A DNA stretch of 64,000 nucleotides from Zoroaster sp. YZ-2022 (lineage: Eukaryota > Echinodermata > Asteroidea > Forcipulatida > Zoroasteridae): contig CM055819.1 in the NCBI GenBank assembly GCA_029582265.1, forward strand, positions 29,303,164 through 29,367,163, in the 5' to 3' direction. Positions 1-12,983 of this stretch are shown here, piece by piece. The position numbers and the translations under genes were made by a program. The notes under the pieces were generated by a model. It did no database searches. It was not told the DNA's origin and worked only from the letters and a program-made list of their open reading frames with translations. The first letter of the stretch is position 1. Each line of letters opens with the position of its first letter.

Positions 1-635
1 AGCTACTGGGTTTGCTGAAATAACAAAGTAATAATTAGTTAAAATAAGAGTTCTTTCACCTACCATACTTTTTATGTCTCAAGGAAAATTCACCTTCAGG
101 AAGAAAATCCGCTTTGAAATATTACCTTTTTCAGCGTGCGCGCTGTTGTCAAGGGCCAGAGTTGTGCACATAAAAACTTCAAGGAAATTCGCGCGTTTGC
201 CCATATTGCTGTAATGTTAGTTCAATATTTGCAGACGACATATTCTTTCTAATCCTATTGGTTAAAAATTCTCTTTGAAATTAATTTTCAGTATGTAACA
301 GGCGTTTTTATCAATGAACTCCGCGACGGAAAAAAAAAGTAAAGGTCACGTTATGAATATGCATTTTTGTATGACCCTTCAAAATTCTCGCGCATGCGCC
401 CAAACCACATGTCGCCTGCAGAGCATTTTGAACAGCGGTGACGAACACCCAAGAGAGAGAGACCAAAACTGCTGGACAAACCCGGTCGTAAATCAATTAG
501 ACCATGCTCGATTACACTGCAGCAATTGTAAACAAGTACTGGCCATCCCAGCCACCCTGTCTAGTGTTAACAAATTATTCGAAGCTCAATTCTGGCCTCA
601 AATGAATTATGAGAAATGTTATAAAAACATTAGTT
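1..635. other. Unassigned AT-rich sequence
   Basis: Short open stretches on both strands lack domain motifs, splice context and composition bias, so I call no gene here. The stretch ends at the (TTA)n tail of the neighbouring LINE. Confidence 0.5.
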
Positions 636-3075
636 TATTATAATAATAATAATAATAATAAAGATTTTTAGCGCGCACATATCCACCCTGCTGGGCGCTC
701 AAGGCGCGGAAACAAAGAAAAAACATTAATACAAACAATATACAATGATAGCATAGGGAAAACAAATTATGTACCGAGATACATGTACCTACAATACAAT
801 TACAAATATACATCATCTTTGAAGAGTTGTGACATAAGATGAGTTTTAAGCATCGACTTGAATCTGGTTATACTATGACAAGATTTGAGTTTAGTTGGAA
901 GATGATTCCAGAGTCTCGGAGCTGCGACAGAAAACGACCTATCACCCCAGTTCCGTTTTGAAGTTGGTTCCTTCAGGAGTGACATGTTGCTGGAGCGCAA
1001 ATTGCGTGATGGAGTGTAGACTTTAAGTAGTTCAGAAATATAAATTGGAGCAATGTTATTAAAAGATTTGTGAACAATTAGCATAAGTTTAAAAACAATT
1101 CTCTGTGAAACAGGAAGCCAGTGCAGTTCTTTCAAGATTGGCGTGATATGGCATGACTTTTTGGACAAAGTCACAACACGAGCTGCTGTGTTTTGTATGT
1201 GCTGAAGACGAGATATTTGATTCTGCGGAAGACCGTAAAGGAGAGCATTCCCGTTATCGAGCCGTGATGTGACAAACGCATGTATAATTTGTTCAGCAGC
1301 ACTTTTATTCAAGTATTTCCTAATTCGGCTTATATTTCTGATATGAAATGATGATATGCGAACAATGTTGGAGATATGTGGTTTTAAAGTCATTGTCGAG
1401 TCAAATATAACACCCAAATTACGTGCATGTAATGAGGGGGCATCTGCGAGTCACCAATTGTAATAAATGGAAGAGAAACTTTAGACAATTGCTGACGTGA
1501 TCCAAATAGAACAAATTCTGTTTTTCATCGTTCAATTTCAGGAAGTTTTGTCTCATCCAACTTCGAATCTCTTGAATACATTTCTCCAGTGTTTTAATGC
1601 AGGAATCAGCAGGTTCTTGAGAAGATTTAAAAGTAATGTAAAGCTGCGTGTCATCAGCGTAAACATGGTAATTTAAATTATACTTCAAAATGATATCACG
1701 AACTGGAAAGGTATAAACAGTAAACCACTGTGGGCCGAGCACAGAGCCTTGGGGTACAGAATAGTCAAGAGTAACAGGCTCGGAGATAGCGTTACCAATA
1801 CAAACATGCTGAGGCCTATTTAAAAGGTAGGACTTACACCAATCCAGGGCTGTGTCATGTATTCCAAGATGATATTGAAGGCGGGAGAGAAGGATTTTAT
1901 GATCGACAGTGTCAAAAGCGGCGCTTAAGTCTAACAAAACTAATGCAGTGATTTTCCCTCATCCATGGCAGATAAAATGTCATTGTTGACGCGAAGAAGA
2001 GCAGTTTCCGTTCCATGAAATGGTTTGTAGGCTGACTGAAATGTGTCCGACAGGTTATTAGCACGAACATGGTCGGAGATCCGTGATGAAACAACTCGCT
2101 CGATTGTTTTTCCAAGGTACTTTAAATTCGCTACTGGTCGGTAATTTTTGAAAACTTCCTTGTCCAAATTGGGTTTCTTTAGGAGTGGTTTAACATGAGC
2201 AACCTTCTGGCTATTAGGGAAACAACCGGAAGAAAGAGATCTGTTTACAATAATTGTGATATACTTAGCAAACACATCAATATTTTGTTTTATTAGCGAA
2301 GTTGGCACTGGATCAAGTTCACATGATTTTGATGGCGATTTCATGATGAGTTTCTTGATCTCCGTAACACTAGTAGGCTCAAACATGGACAGTCTACATT
2401 GTGGATCCTTGCGTGATGGTGTTTGTGATAGAATGGCAGGTACTGAGGGAAAAGAACGACGGATATTCTCAATTTTTGTGACAAAAAGTTTGAAAAAGCA
2501 TTTGCGAGGTCCTGATCGGAGTGTGTAGATGGAAGCACTGGAGCTTTGGGTTTATGAAGCAGCTTTTCAACAATGTTAAAGAGTTTATTCTGATCACCAG
2601 AGCTATCTTCCACAAGAGATGAGTAGTGAGTTATTTTTGCCTGGTTAATCATGTTTTTCACAATATCACGTTGGTTACAGTATTCTTGCCGATGTACTCA
2701 AAGTTTCCCATTGTCACGCCATCTTCGCTCAAGTTGACGGCGGATTTTCCTTGCAGCACGGATATCATTATTGAACCAGGGTGATTCAGATTGTAGTTTA
2801 ACAGTTCGAGTTTTTTGCGGAGCATGATCATCCAAGATGTTACGGACAGTAGATTCAAATAGACTGACACAAGAATCCAGCTCACCATCTTCAAGGTTTA
2901 CATTTTCCAGTTGAGATTCAATATCATGACATAAATCTTTAATATTTACTTTTTTCCAGTGGCGAGTAGTTACAGAAATGGTAGGTATGGGAGGTTTTTT
3001 ATGGGAGTGTAGGCCTAGTGACTGCGATTTCTTTTTATGAATTTGATGTTGAAGGGAGCAGGTACGATACATTCC
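636..3075 (-). pseudogene. L2/CR1-like non-LTR retrotransposon, 5'-truncated, frameshifted (copy 1)
   Basis: Seen on the minus strand, in order: the endonuclease-to-RT linker (3072-2698 and 2661-2341), the RT N-terminal part containing NYRPVANL (2386-1940), the RT palm with [18 protein letters not shown] and the catalytic box YADDTQLY (1937-1419), and the C-terminal region with ELHWLPVSQRI and PRLWNHLP (1417-800). The order, the [11 protein letters not shown] and YADDTQLY boxes and the C-terminal motifs are those of L2/CR1-type LINEs. The frame changes near 2663, 2360, 1930 and 1525. The endonuclease domain seen in copy 2 (47.7-50 kb) is missing, so this is a typical 5'-truncated dead copy. 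Its 3' end carries CGCCTTGAGCGCCCAG, then GGTGGATA, and a (TTA)n tail at 640-660. It keeps the uninterrupted site that the CACTG element occupies in copy 2 (TT at 1617-1618). Confidence 0.9.
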
Positions 3076-4075
3076 TATTCAAAATGAATGTTGTTCCTTT
3101 AATTAATCAGTTTGGTTATATTTATTAATTGTTTAATGGCACGAGATGATTTTAAGAAGAAAAAAGTTCTAAATGGGCTTATGCGGAGGGTGGATTGCTT
3201 TATTGTAAATAATACAATGGAATAATGTAATGATCTCTCTGTGTTCTATAATAAATGTGTTTAGTGGGAAGGGATATGTCCCAGAGGGTATTCACCATTG
3301 TAATAACCCGAATTAGAGAGCTTATTTCGCACTGCGTGCTGTTTCAAACATCTTACTCCGTCTGACACAATTTTCAAGAAAACTTGAATGAAAATTTAAA
3401 TCTGAAATGGAAAGATCATCAGCTGATATGATGATCAGTTATGCCATATATATGAATGCAACTTATTTTCTAATTTTTCAAAACGAAAAAGTTTGAAACT
3501 TTCTATGGTCGTCTATATACATATATTTTTTTGATTCTTTAAAATTATAATCGTGTACAGGAATTTAGCAAAAGTACTGCCTTGGGTTTCTGGGCTACAT
3601 CCGGCCAACATCATCATTTGCCTCCCATCACGCTCCCAGGTTGGTCTGCATATCATATAATTTATCATCTGAGATAATTGTTACGTTAAAAAGACAGGCT
3701 TCAATTAACACGTCAACCTTTCTGGGATCTGCTGACAGATGCAGTTAAAAACCGCAAAAAGTGAATAATAACAACAGCCAAATTGTCGCCTGACCCTTGA
3801 TGATGGGATCTGCCTTCATTAACGGCCACATACATTACAGATTACTAAGTGATTAACCAGCTGCCTCCATGTGTTGCTATTTTCCAAACCACTTGTGTTA
3901 GAAATGCTATCCTGTTACAGTTAGGTGTAAACTCCACTCGACCTATCATTAATATCCCTTCTCTAAGTTACTGTGAACAAAATCAGCATATACTAATGAC
4001 AATGCATGACGTGAAGCTATACTAAATCACTTTTGGTACCATAGAATAAAGTTTTCGATGAATTATTTGATACAC
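3076..4075. other. Unassigned intergenic sequence
   Basis: I see no coding, RNA or repeat structure here. It lies between the truncated 5' end of the LINE and the satellite array. Confidence 0.5.
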
Positions 4076-5985
4076 ATTCGAATATTTGTCCCTTTAAACA
4101 CGGTCCAATTTAATTAATAATGGGCCAAATTTGCCTGAAAAAATAAGAAAATGCCAGAAAAAGTGCAGACACATTCCAATATTTGGCCCTTTAAACACGG
4201 TCTAATTAGACACTAATTAATGGGCCAAATTGGCCTTAACGGAAATTAAGTGTGGGCATTGACATGTTCTTTATGATTATCAAATAAAAAATTAATATTT
4301 CTAAGAGATGTTTGGTACATTTTGTTTTTAGTGAACCCCTTTTTGCACAAAAAAGGAGAAATGCGTGAAAACATTTAGCAAATTTCGAAAATTGTCCCTT
4401 TAAACATGGTCTAATTAGACACTAATTAATGGACCAAATTTGCCTTAACGGAAATTAAGTGTGGACAATGACATGTTCTTTATGATTATCAAATAAAAAA
4501 TTAATATTTATAAGAGATGTTTGGTACATTTTGTTTTTAGTGAACCCCTTTTTGTAGAAAAAATAAGAAAATGCCAGATAAAGTGCAGACACATTCCAAT
4601 ATTTGTCCCTTTAAACACGGTCTAATTAGACACTAATTAATGGGCCAAATTTGCCTTAACGGAAATTAAGTGTGGACAGTGACATGTTCTTTATGATTAT
4701 CAAATAAAAAATTAATATTTATAAGAGATGTTTGGTACATTTTGTTTTTAGTGAACCCCTTTTTGTAGAAAAAATAAGAAAATGCCAGAAAAAGTGCACA
4801 CACATTCCAATATTTGTCCCTTTAAACACGGTCTAATTAGATACTAATTAATGGGCCAAACTGGCCTTAACGGAAATTAAGTGTGGACAATGACATGTTC
4901 TTTATGATTATCAAATAAAAAATTCATATTTCTAAGAGATGTTTGGTACATTTTGTTTTTAGTGAACCCCTTTTTGTACAAAAAAGAAGAAATGCGTGAA
5001 AAAGTGCAGACATCTTCGAAAATTGTCCCTTTAAACACGGTCTAATTAGACACTAATTAATGGGCCAAATTGGCCTTAACGGAAATTAAGTGTGGGCATT
5101 GACATGTTCTTTATGATTATTAAATAAAAAATTAATATTTCTAAAAGATGTTTGGTACATTTTGTTTTTAGTGAACCCCTTTTTGTAGAAAAAATAAGAA
5201 AATGCCAGAAAAAGTGCACACATTCCAATATTTGTCCCTTTAAACACGGTCTAATTAGACACTAATTAATGGGCCAAATTGGCCTTAACGGAAATTAAGT
5301 GTGGACAATGACATGTTCTTTATGATTATCAAATAAAAAATTCATATTTCTAAGAGATGTTTGGTACATTTTGTTTTTAGTGAACCCCTTTTTGTAAAAA
5401 AAATAAGAAAATGCCAGATAAAGTGCAGACACATTCCAATATTTGTCCCTTTAAACACGGTCTAATTAGACACTAATTAATGGGCCAAATTGGCCTTAAC
5501 GGAAATTAAGTGTGGACAATGACATGTTCTTTATGATTATCAAATAAAAAATTCATATTTCTAAGAGATGTTTGGTACATTTTGTTTTTAGTGAACCCCT
5601 TTTTGTAGAAAAAATAAGAAAATGCCAGATAAAGTGCAGACACATTCCAATATTTGTCCCTTTAAACACGGTCTAATTAGACACTAATTAATGGGCCAAA
5701 TTGGCCTTAACGGAAATTAAGTGTGGACAGTGACATGTTCTTTATGATTATCAAATAAAAAATTAATATTTCTAAGAGATGTTTGGTACATTTTGTTTTT
5801 AGTGAACCCCTCTTTGTACAAAAAATAAGAAAAGGCCTGAAAAAGTGCAGACACATTCTAATATTTGTCCCTTTAAACACTGTCTAATTAGACACTAATT
5901 AGTGGGCCAAATTTGCTTTAACAGGAATTAAGTGAGGGCATTGACATGTTCTTTATGATTATTTAACAAAAAGTACATTTAAATA
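4076..5985 (+). repeat. Tandem satellite, ~211-bp monomer, about 9 copies
   Basis: The phrase CCCTTTAAACACGGTCTAATT recurs in variant form at about 4089, 4184, 4394, 4607, 4818, 5027, 5236, 5447, 5658 and 5868, giving a period of 209-213 bp. The first interval is only about 95 bp, so the first monomer is internally deleted. Monomers differ by a few per cent; the outermost ones are the most diverged, as expected if homogenisation acts in the centre. Each monomer contains the near-palindrome TCTAATTAGACACTAATTA. No ORF runs through it. Confidence 0.93.
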
Positions 5986-6426
5986 AAAGGTAATAGGTAA
6001 AATTAACTGTTAATAATTTGACCAACGTCAGTAAATTGTGTCGGTCATTCCCGTTTTCTGAATTCGCGGCTGTGAATTCGCTCTTGGGAATTCCCAACCG
6101 CGAATTCGCGGCTGCCAATTGCGGATGGCTTTTCTGGCCCGATTCGCGGCTAGCTTCAGTCTGGTCCAATTGTGAACTTGGGCCTGTGTTGTTAAGTGCG
6201 CGCTCATCACACAAACGTAATAATAAAATGGCTGCCCGAGACGGAGGTGTTGCTGGTGAGCATGGAGGCAGTGAGTAATGGTGAAAAAACATCCTTCATT
6301 TTGTGTATTTTTTTAACCCATGACATACTTAATCAATAGACTTATTTTTACATTATACTAGGGACAGATTAATGATAAATATTGACGAAAAAATGCATAA
6401 AGACGCAAACACTCAGACAAGATTAA
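5986..6426. other. Unassigned; clustered GAATTCGCGGCTG motifs at 6056-6130
   Basis: Partly palindromic repeats of GAATTCGCGG and CCGCGAATTC lie at 6058-6115. An ATG in good context at 6229 opens nine codons before a possible GTGAGC donor, but nothing downstream supports a first exon. Function unknown. Confidence 0.35.
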
Positions 6427-6439
6427 CGTTATGATTTCA

Positions 6440-7692
6440 TAGCTATGTGACAAAAATTTTCAAAATCAACAGATTCCAATACAACTGGTGTCATTGTCAA
6501 GGTCTTGAATAGACGATTACAATAATATAAGGATCATCTTCCTGTGACCAAAAATAAGGAAGTTATGACATGTTGAATCCGGCAATTTTAGGCCCGTAAA
6601 TGGCAATTATTTTATAAGGAAAAACATAAGAAATGTAAATTTGACTTGTGACCCGTTTCCAAGATTTTCTCGGATTCCATATCATAACTTTCTTAATTCT
6701 TGTCCGATTTTCAAAAGGTTGGTATCACTGGAATGCTTGGGAAAAGAGGAAGAATAATAACCTATTTCCAGGCTAATTCAATGATTAGTTTGTTTTGTAG
6801 TGCTGATTTACAAATAAGAAATAGGGCCTACAAAAAAAATAATGAAAAAAAAAAATTACTCAAATCTGAGGATTATTTTCCTATTTTTACACAGAAATCT
6901 TCGAAAGATTCTCATCCCAGATTTAATTAAATATTAGAACAGTTTATAAATTATATTGGACTGGAAAGATAAAACAAAATAATGAAAATAAATTTTAAAA
7001 AATAGAAAAAAAATTACTCACATCTGAGAATTTTTAATATTTATAGTATAAATTATACTGAAATCCGCGAGAAATTCTTATCCCTGATTTAATTAAACAT
7101 TATAAAAAATAATAAATGATATTGGACTGAAAATATGAAGGAAAAAAATGAAATAGGTTCATGAGAACTAATATTTATTGTGTTACGCCGATGTATATTA
7201 GGTTTAACACGGACGATTTATCGGACTGAAAATTGGTAGGTCTAACGTGCGCTGAACGCGGCGCAATAAAATCTTTGGTTGACATCGATTTCTGTGCATC
7301 AAAAAAACGTAACTGCTAATCCTCCAATCGCCGTCAAAATTGGCCAAGAGGTAGAAAACAAGTATAGAAAAATTAATATTGTGGTTTGATAAGGCGTTTT
7401 AATCACCTTTGAGTAAATCGTCGATGGTTTTGATGAGCAAGAACAAACCCAAACTTCGAGAATTTTTTTTGGAAACTTCTCGATGCCGCATTCAGAAAAT
7501 TTGAGAACGACGTTGAAGTAGAATATGTGATCGTCTTCGGAAAAAAACCTCCTGGAGTGCGTCAAAAAGAACAGCCTCAGCGAAACGTTACAAAGCGCTA
7601 TCTCCACGGTGTCTTCGCCACGGCGATTCAACCCGAGATTGAGGCCGCGGCCGAAAAGATTTGCGACAATGCGTGGGATACGCACATACCTA
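6440..7692 (-). mobile_element. Non-autonomous TIR element, family A, copy 1 (~1.25 kb)
   Basis: Nearly the whole segment is repeated in reverse complement at 39049-40416. The termini are TAGCTATGTG on the left and CACATACCTA on the right, a 10-bp TIR with one mismatch. CGTTATGA lies just outside the right end (7693-7700) and 5 bp outside the left end (6427-6434), consistent with an 8-bp target duplication slightly rearranged on one side. No transposase ORF is visible; the GC-rich half (7500-7690) is strongly conserved between copies. The TIR and 7-8-bp duplication recall hAT or P-type elements, which is inference. Confidence 0.75.
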
Positions 7693-7710
7693 CGTTATGA
7701 CTAGTATTAG

Positions 7711-7778
7711 TAATTGCCCCACAAGTGGCACGGACCTAGGCCAAGGGGGCGTGTCCGTGCCACACTGGTGGGGCAACG
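7711..7778. repeat. Hairpin flanked by CGTTATGA direct repeats
   Basis: TTGCCCCAC and GTGGCACGGAC on the left pair with GTCCGTGCCAC and GTGGGGCAA on the right, forming an imperfect ~22-bp-arm hairpin. CGTTATGA occurs on both sides (7693-7700 and 7777-7784) as well as at 6427. It looks like a tiny foldback insertion beside the family A element. Confidence 0.6.
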
Positions 7779-8560
7779 TTATGAGTGACTTGATGACAAG
7801 CGGCCAAGATGATGAAAATGTTGACACAAATTAGGATAATGTTGGGATATTTATTGATGAAAATCATAGAGGCCTTTCTTTCTGCATAGGAGGGGGGAAC
7901 ACTAAGTTTAGTACTGTACTTCATTTGTGTGGTTTCAGGGGCGATGGGTATTTTGCAGAACACGCGGAACTCTGCAGAACCCTGCGGAACGCATATAAAA
8001 CAACAAATACAGAGATACATACGCAGCCTAATAAAGAAGAAACCTTCCAAACTTGCTTCCATTTACCAATATCTGCAAAATTGGCCCATATTAATAGACT
8101 TTTATAGCCTTCAGTCATGTTAATGCTTGCAGAATGCATGTCGTTTGTTGAATTTGTACTGTTGTGCAGAACACAGCAGAACACATGCTGTTTGGGGATC
8201 TGCCGTTTACGAATCGGTGCATGCAAAATCGATACAAAAATCTGCGTAATAATCCCAAGCAGAGTGTTTAGACCAGGTATAAATCTTTCATTCAGTCGTT
8301 GTTACGGAGAGTAAAAGGTTTATAAATGTTTTTCTTTTTACCATGACGGACAGTTTTTGTATATCATCAACTGCCCAGGCCATATTGTTATTTTCGTTAG
8401 AAAAATCACCTATTAAGGTTTTTAATTGTCGTTGTTCCGCAGTTTACCCATTTAGGTATTTCAGATCGAGTGTAATACGTGTGTACTGCATGACAGTGGG
8501 AAAGTACTCGTGGGAGGGGTTATGTTTACAGCTGCAGAACGTAGGTTGAAATTTTACCAA

Positions 8561-9539
8561 AGAGGTGGTTCTCACCAATCCATCAATCAAAATAAATTTA
8601 TAAAGCACACAAATCAATAGTTTGCTCTAGGCGCTGAGGCACAGAATTTAGTTTATTAATAAACGTCCTGCATCAGGTGAGCTTCCAGGGGTGACTTTAA
8701 AGTATGGAATCATCTGGCGTCTCTGGTGTGAAACGGAAGCTTGTTTCAGATTTTTGGGCCATAGATGTGAATTAGTTAATGGGGAGTGCCAAACTGGGCG
8801 TTTTCATATCCTAGAGAGATACAAAAGAAGCGTCAAGAGGCAAATTCACACGGAGCGAGCTAGGATCAGCGACGGAGAATAAAGCCTTATGTTACTTTGA
8901 AGGGGATAAATTGTTTTTTAATTTCTAAACAGGATCGTTTTTCTTTCATATACGTATGTGTGTATAACATATTTTTATTGTTCTCCCTTTTGGCTTATTT
9001 GAATGTTTATTTTTTATTTTAATCCGAGTTTTGTAAATACGTTCCTTTATTTGTTTGTGATTAATTGATTGTTAATTGTAAATATGTGAATGAGAAATAA
9101 AAGGAGCTTTTTGCTCCATCAGAGAGAAAAAAATAATAATGCACCCGACAACACCAATTTTGCTAAATATGTACAAGTACATGTACACCGCGGTTCTTTC
9201 ATACATCCCACTGCAGAAATATAAGAAAAGTTGAAAACTTGATTGGACAGCATTATGAATAGTAGTTTTTTTATTTATTTATATTACTATTTGTATTTAA
9301 CAAGTGGATCATTTAAACAAAACTTCTATGAAAAAAATTTCATTGAACAACAAAGAAATTGTTATTACTATCATGATCACTGTCGAGTAAAATTTTAAAA
9401 TAATCAAATATTGCGCAAGTCAACTGTAAAACTATTTAATACTAGACCACAAATGCACGTAGTCTTCCTATAAATGCCCATGCTATTCATCAATTTATTT
9501 ATTTGCCCAATTTATATTTTTCAGTTATAGGTATTTCAG
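8561..9539. other. Unique core of the foldback element
   Basis: It holds a 63-codon open frame (8691-8882) and an alternative short frame starting MESSGVSGVKRKLVSDFW near 8703, neither recognisable. AATAAA-type signals occur near 8880 and 9098. It may be the remnant of a transposase or of captured sequence; I cannot tell. Confidence 0.35.
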
Positions 9540-10865
9540 AATGCTGGTTAAGTGATCCAAACATGGGCACTTGAGTATATAATAAACTTGTCCATGGTAA
9601 AATACAAATATTTGGTAATATTGGAGTCTACGTTCTGCAGCTGTAAACACGACCCCTCCCACGAGTACTTTCCCACTGCCATGCAGTATGCACGTATTAC
9701 ACTCGATCTGAAATACCTAAATGGGTAAACTGCAGAACACCGAAAATTACAAAAACTTAACAAGCGATTTTTCTAACGAAAATGAAAACATGGGCAGTTG
9801 AGGATATAGCAAACTTGTCCATTGTAAAATAAAAATATTTGGTAATATTGGAGTCTACCTTCTGCAGCTGTAAACATGCCCCCTCCCACGAGTACTTTCC
9901 CACTGCCATGCAGTATGCACGTATTACACTCGATCTGAAATACCTAACTGGGTAAACTGCGGAACACTAACAATTATAATACTTTAACAGTCGATTTTTT
10001 TAAATAAAATAAAAACATGGGCAGTTGAGGATATAACAAACTTGTCCATTGTAAAATAAAAATATTTGGTAATATTGGAGTCTACGTTCTGCAGCTGTAA
10101 ACACGACCCCTCCTACGAGTACTTTCACACTGCCATGCAGTGTGCACGTATTACACTCGATCTGAAATACCTAAATGGGTAAACTGCGGAACACCGAAAA
10201 TTAAAAAACTTAACAAACGATTTTTCTAACGAAAATGAAAACATGGGCACTTGATGATATAATAAACTTGTCCATGGTAAAATACAAATATTTGGTAATA
10301 TTGGAGTCTACGTTCTGCAGCTGTAAACACGACCCCTCCCATGCAGTATGCAGTATGCACGTGTTACACTCAATCTCAAATACCTAAATGGGTAAACTGC
10401 GGAACACTAACAGTTTTAAAACCTTAACAGGCAATTTTTCTAACGAAAATGAAAACATGGGCAGTTGAGGATATAACAAACTTGTCCATGGTAAAATAAA
10501 AACATTGGGTAATATTTTAGTCTACGTTCTGCAGCTGTAAACATGCCCCCTCCCACGAGTACTTTCCCACTGCCGTGCTGTATGCACGTATTACACTCGA
10601 TCTGAACACGCATAACACTCGATCTCAAATAACTAACTGGGTAAACTGCGGATCACCGACAATTAAAAAACCTTAACATGCGAATTTTCAAACGAAAATG
10701 AAAACATGGGCAGTTGAGGATATAAGACACCTGCTGATCATAGTAAAATAAAAACATTTGGAAACGTTTTAGTCTACGTTCCGCAACTGTAAACATCCCC
10801 CTATCTGGGTAAACTGCAGAACACTAAAAATTTAAAAACAAAGGCGAATTTTCAAACAAAAATTA
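9540..10865. repeat. ~228-bp tandem repeat, about 6 copies, right arm of foldback
   Basis: The phrase ACATGGGCA recurs at about 9560, 9788, 10016, 10244, 10455 and 10707, each followed by TACGTTCTGCAGCTGTAAACA-type sequence, CCCTCCCACGAGTACTTTC and a GGGTAAACTGC block. Single units have small deletions (10340) or insertions (10600). One further unit lies inverted in the left arm at about 8345-8560. Confidence 0.88.
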
Positions 10866-11343
10866 AAATATTCCGTCGTGGACAGAAAAACATTTATAAA
10901 CTTTTTACTCTCCGTAACAACGACCGAATGACAGATTTATGCCTCGTCTAACCCCACAATGCTTGGGCAGATTTTGTATCGATTTTCTTCGCAAATTTTT
11001 TTGGCAACTAACGCCGTTCGAATAGGGTGATGGAGACGAACGAAGTGCCTGCATGCACCGATTCGTAAATGGCAGATCCCCAAACAGCATGTGTTCTGCT
11101 GTGTTCTGCACAACAGTACAAATTTAACAAAGGAAGAGTGTTCTGCAAGCATTAACATGACTGAAGGCTATAAAAGTATATTAATATGGGCCGATTTTGC
11201 AGATATTGGTAAATGGAAGCAAGTTTGGAAGGTTTCTTCTTTATTAGGCTGCCTATGTATCTCTGTATTTGTTGTTTTATATGCGTTCCGCAGGGTTCTG
11301 CAGAGTTCCGCGTGTTCTGCAAAATACCCACACCCGGTTTCAG

Positions 11344-11888
11344 GCAACAAAAATATCTGCAATTTTTGTTACATTTTTGTTTTTCATATAAATTATATAG
11401 GCCTATGGTAAAATAATAACACTTGGTGTATCGCAATCCCAGGTCCTCTTGCCCTCACACGTAATGCTTTCAAGCAACCTAACAATCACATTGGACAAAC
11501 CGCAACTTGTTTCTTGCCAGACTGGCAACCATATTTTTATCAGTTTGATTTATCCACCGTATTGGCAAAAAAAAATTGTACAAGATCATGGCCATATATT
11601 AGGCAAATAACCATTTTAACAAATGTTAACAGTGGGGCCATCTTTGTCCATGTGTAAAGTGCGCCCTCTATTGACAACATTTTTCTCCATTTGAAGTGTG
11701 AGAGCTTTCTGGATGCAAACGTTTTACAGGGCGCTAAAGCGGGCCCTGGACCCACATACCATGCATGAGCTCACTTTGCTTGCAGGTTTGGGTTTTTCCC
11801 ACCCAGCCCCTATTATTACAAAATCATTCCGCACGGCAGAATTCCAATCGATCCAGCAATTTTGGCTGCAATTGGACATAGTTTCATA
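11344..11888. other. Unassigned sequence
   Basis: No repeat partner or coding signature was seen between the foldback element and the next MITE. Confidence 0.45.
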
Positions 11889-11896
11889 GCAAAAAA

Positions 11897-12352
11897 GGAA
11901 AGAATGTCGTATCCGGCCGCCACTTTTTAAGGGCTTTTTTGGATTTTTTTTACAACCACTAACCAGTTAAAAAATCATTCTATCGATTTTTGGTGGTACA
12001 GAAAGCGAAAACTATCTTTAAAATCCACTTTTATGATGGTTTTCGGACTTGATTTCCCTTCTAAAAAAATCCTCCCCTTCAGAAAATAGAAGGATCCTAT
12101 TATAGTTGCCACTACGCATGTACAATGACTGTGTTGGTCACTAATTGTGAAGTTTACAAGATCAGACTGACATGACCGAGGAAGTCATCGTATACCAAAA
12201 ATGCCTGATTTTTCATGAAATAAATATCCTGGAATAATTTGAAGTATATGTCCATCATCATCCATATGTTCTCCACCTTACCAGGTAGGTAAGATTACAT
12301 TATTGGTTATATTTAATGAAAAATAGTGGCGGCCAGATACGACATTCTACCC
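11897..12352. mobile_element. 456-bp MITE, family B, with 8-bp TSD
   Basis: The termini GGAAAGAATGTCGTATCCGG and the complement of ATACGACATTCTACCC form the TIR, extending through GGCCGCCACTTTTT. GCAAAAAA flanks both sides exactly (11889-11896 and 12353-12360), an 8-bp target duplication. A longer relative at 38976-40899 shares both ends. It has no coding capacity, so it is non-autonomous. Confidence 0.9.
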
Positions 12353-12360
12353 GCAAAAAA

Positions 12361-12983
12361 AAGAAGAAGATGTGCTGGTCTGTGTCGACACAGGCATGGA
12401 GACCAGAAACTGGAGACTTACTTAAATCACAAATTAATAATTTGTAACGTTTAATTACATATTTATTTAGACTACATGTATATATGCAAATAATTAATGG
12501 ATATAGATCATCTGGTCAACTTTGCATTTAATATAACATTTTCTGGTTGGTTTGCTCAAGGATTTATAGAATGTACTTTACCAAATTATAATACCACTGT
12601 TAAACCTTTTACTTAAATGATAAATTAATAATTTGTAACTCCTTTACCCTTTGGCTAGATGTACTGCCTGATGTTGGTGTTTCCTCACTTGATGTACTGG
12701 AATTCTATAAATGAGTAGGCCTAAATTAAGAATTATAATGAATCCGTATGGTTCATACTGATGTGTCAATGTACATACTATCTGTTATTGTTCTTTGTTT
12801 TCTATATATCCGTTTCCTTTGTATTTGATCTTTTCGCTGTTTTCATATAATTATTACTTTGCCTCTGTTATGCATTGAGCTAACCCAACACCATTGATAT
12901 CACAAACCTGATTTCTTTAATAGAAGTTCAGTAAATAATTACCATATGGAATGTATACAATTGTGACATGGTCACATTTTATT
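12361..12983. other. Unassigned; short direct repeat at 12419 and 12611
   Basis: TACTTAAAT followed by AAATTAATAATTTGTAAC occurs twice about 190 bp apart. Nothing else was recognised. Confidence 0.4.

Larger units (their letters stand above)
7939..11335. mobile_element. 3.4-kb foldback DNA transposon with internal minisatellite arms
   Basis: The ends are inverted copies: GGGCGATGGGTATTTTGCAG at 7939 against the complement of CTGCAAAATACCCACACCC ending at 11335. The 8-bp target duplication GGTTTCAG is exact (7931-7938 and 11336-11343). The left arm (7939-8560) has ~400 bp of outer TIR followed by one inverted copy of a ~228-bp unit. The right arm has about six copies of that unit (9540-10860) followed by the outer TIR (10870-11335). 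The middle (8560-9540) encodes no recognisable transposase. Long TIRs with tandem subunits and an 8-bp duplication resemble foldback elements such as Drosophila Galileo; the superfamily is inference. Confidence 0.9.

Noticed and set aside
311..643. 109-codon plus frame and 61-codon minus frame
   Set aside because: No domain, no splice context and low-complexity ends; close to chance expectation.
6229..6265. ATGGCTGCCCGAGACGGAGG followed by GGTGAGC, resembling a first exon with donor
   Set aside because: Good start context and donor, but no second exon or promoter evidence; nine to ten codons are not enough.
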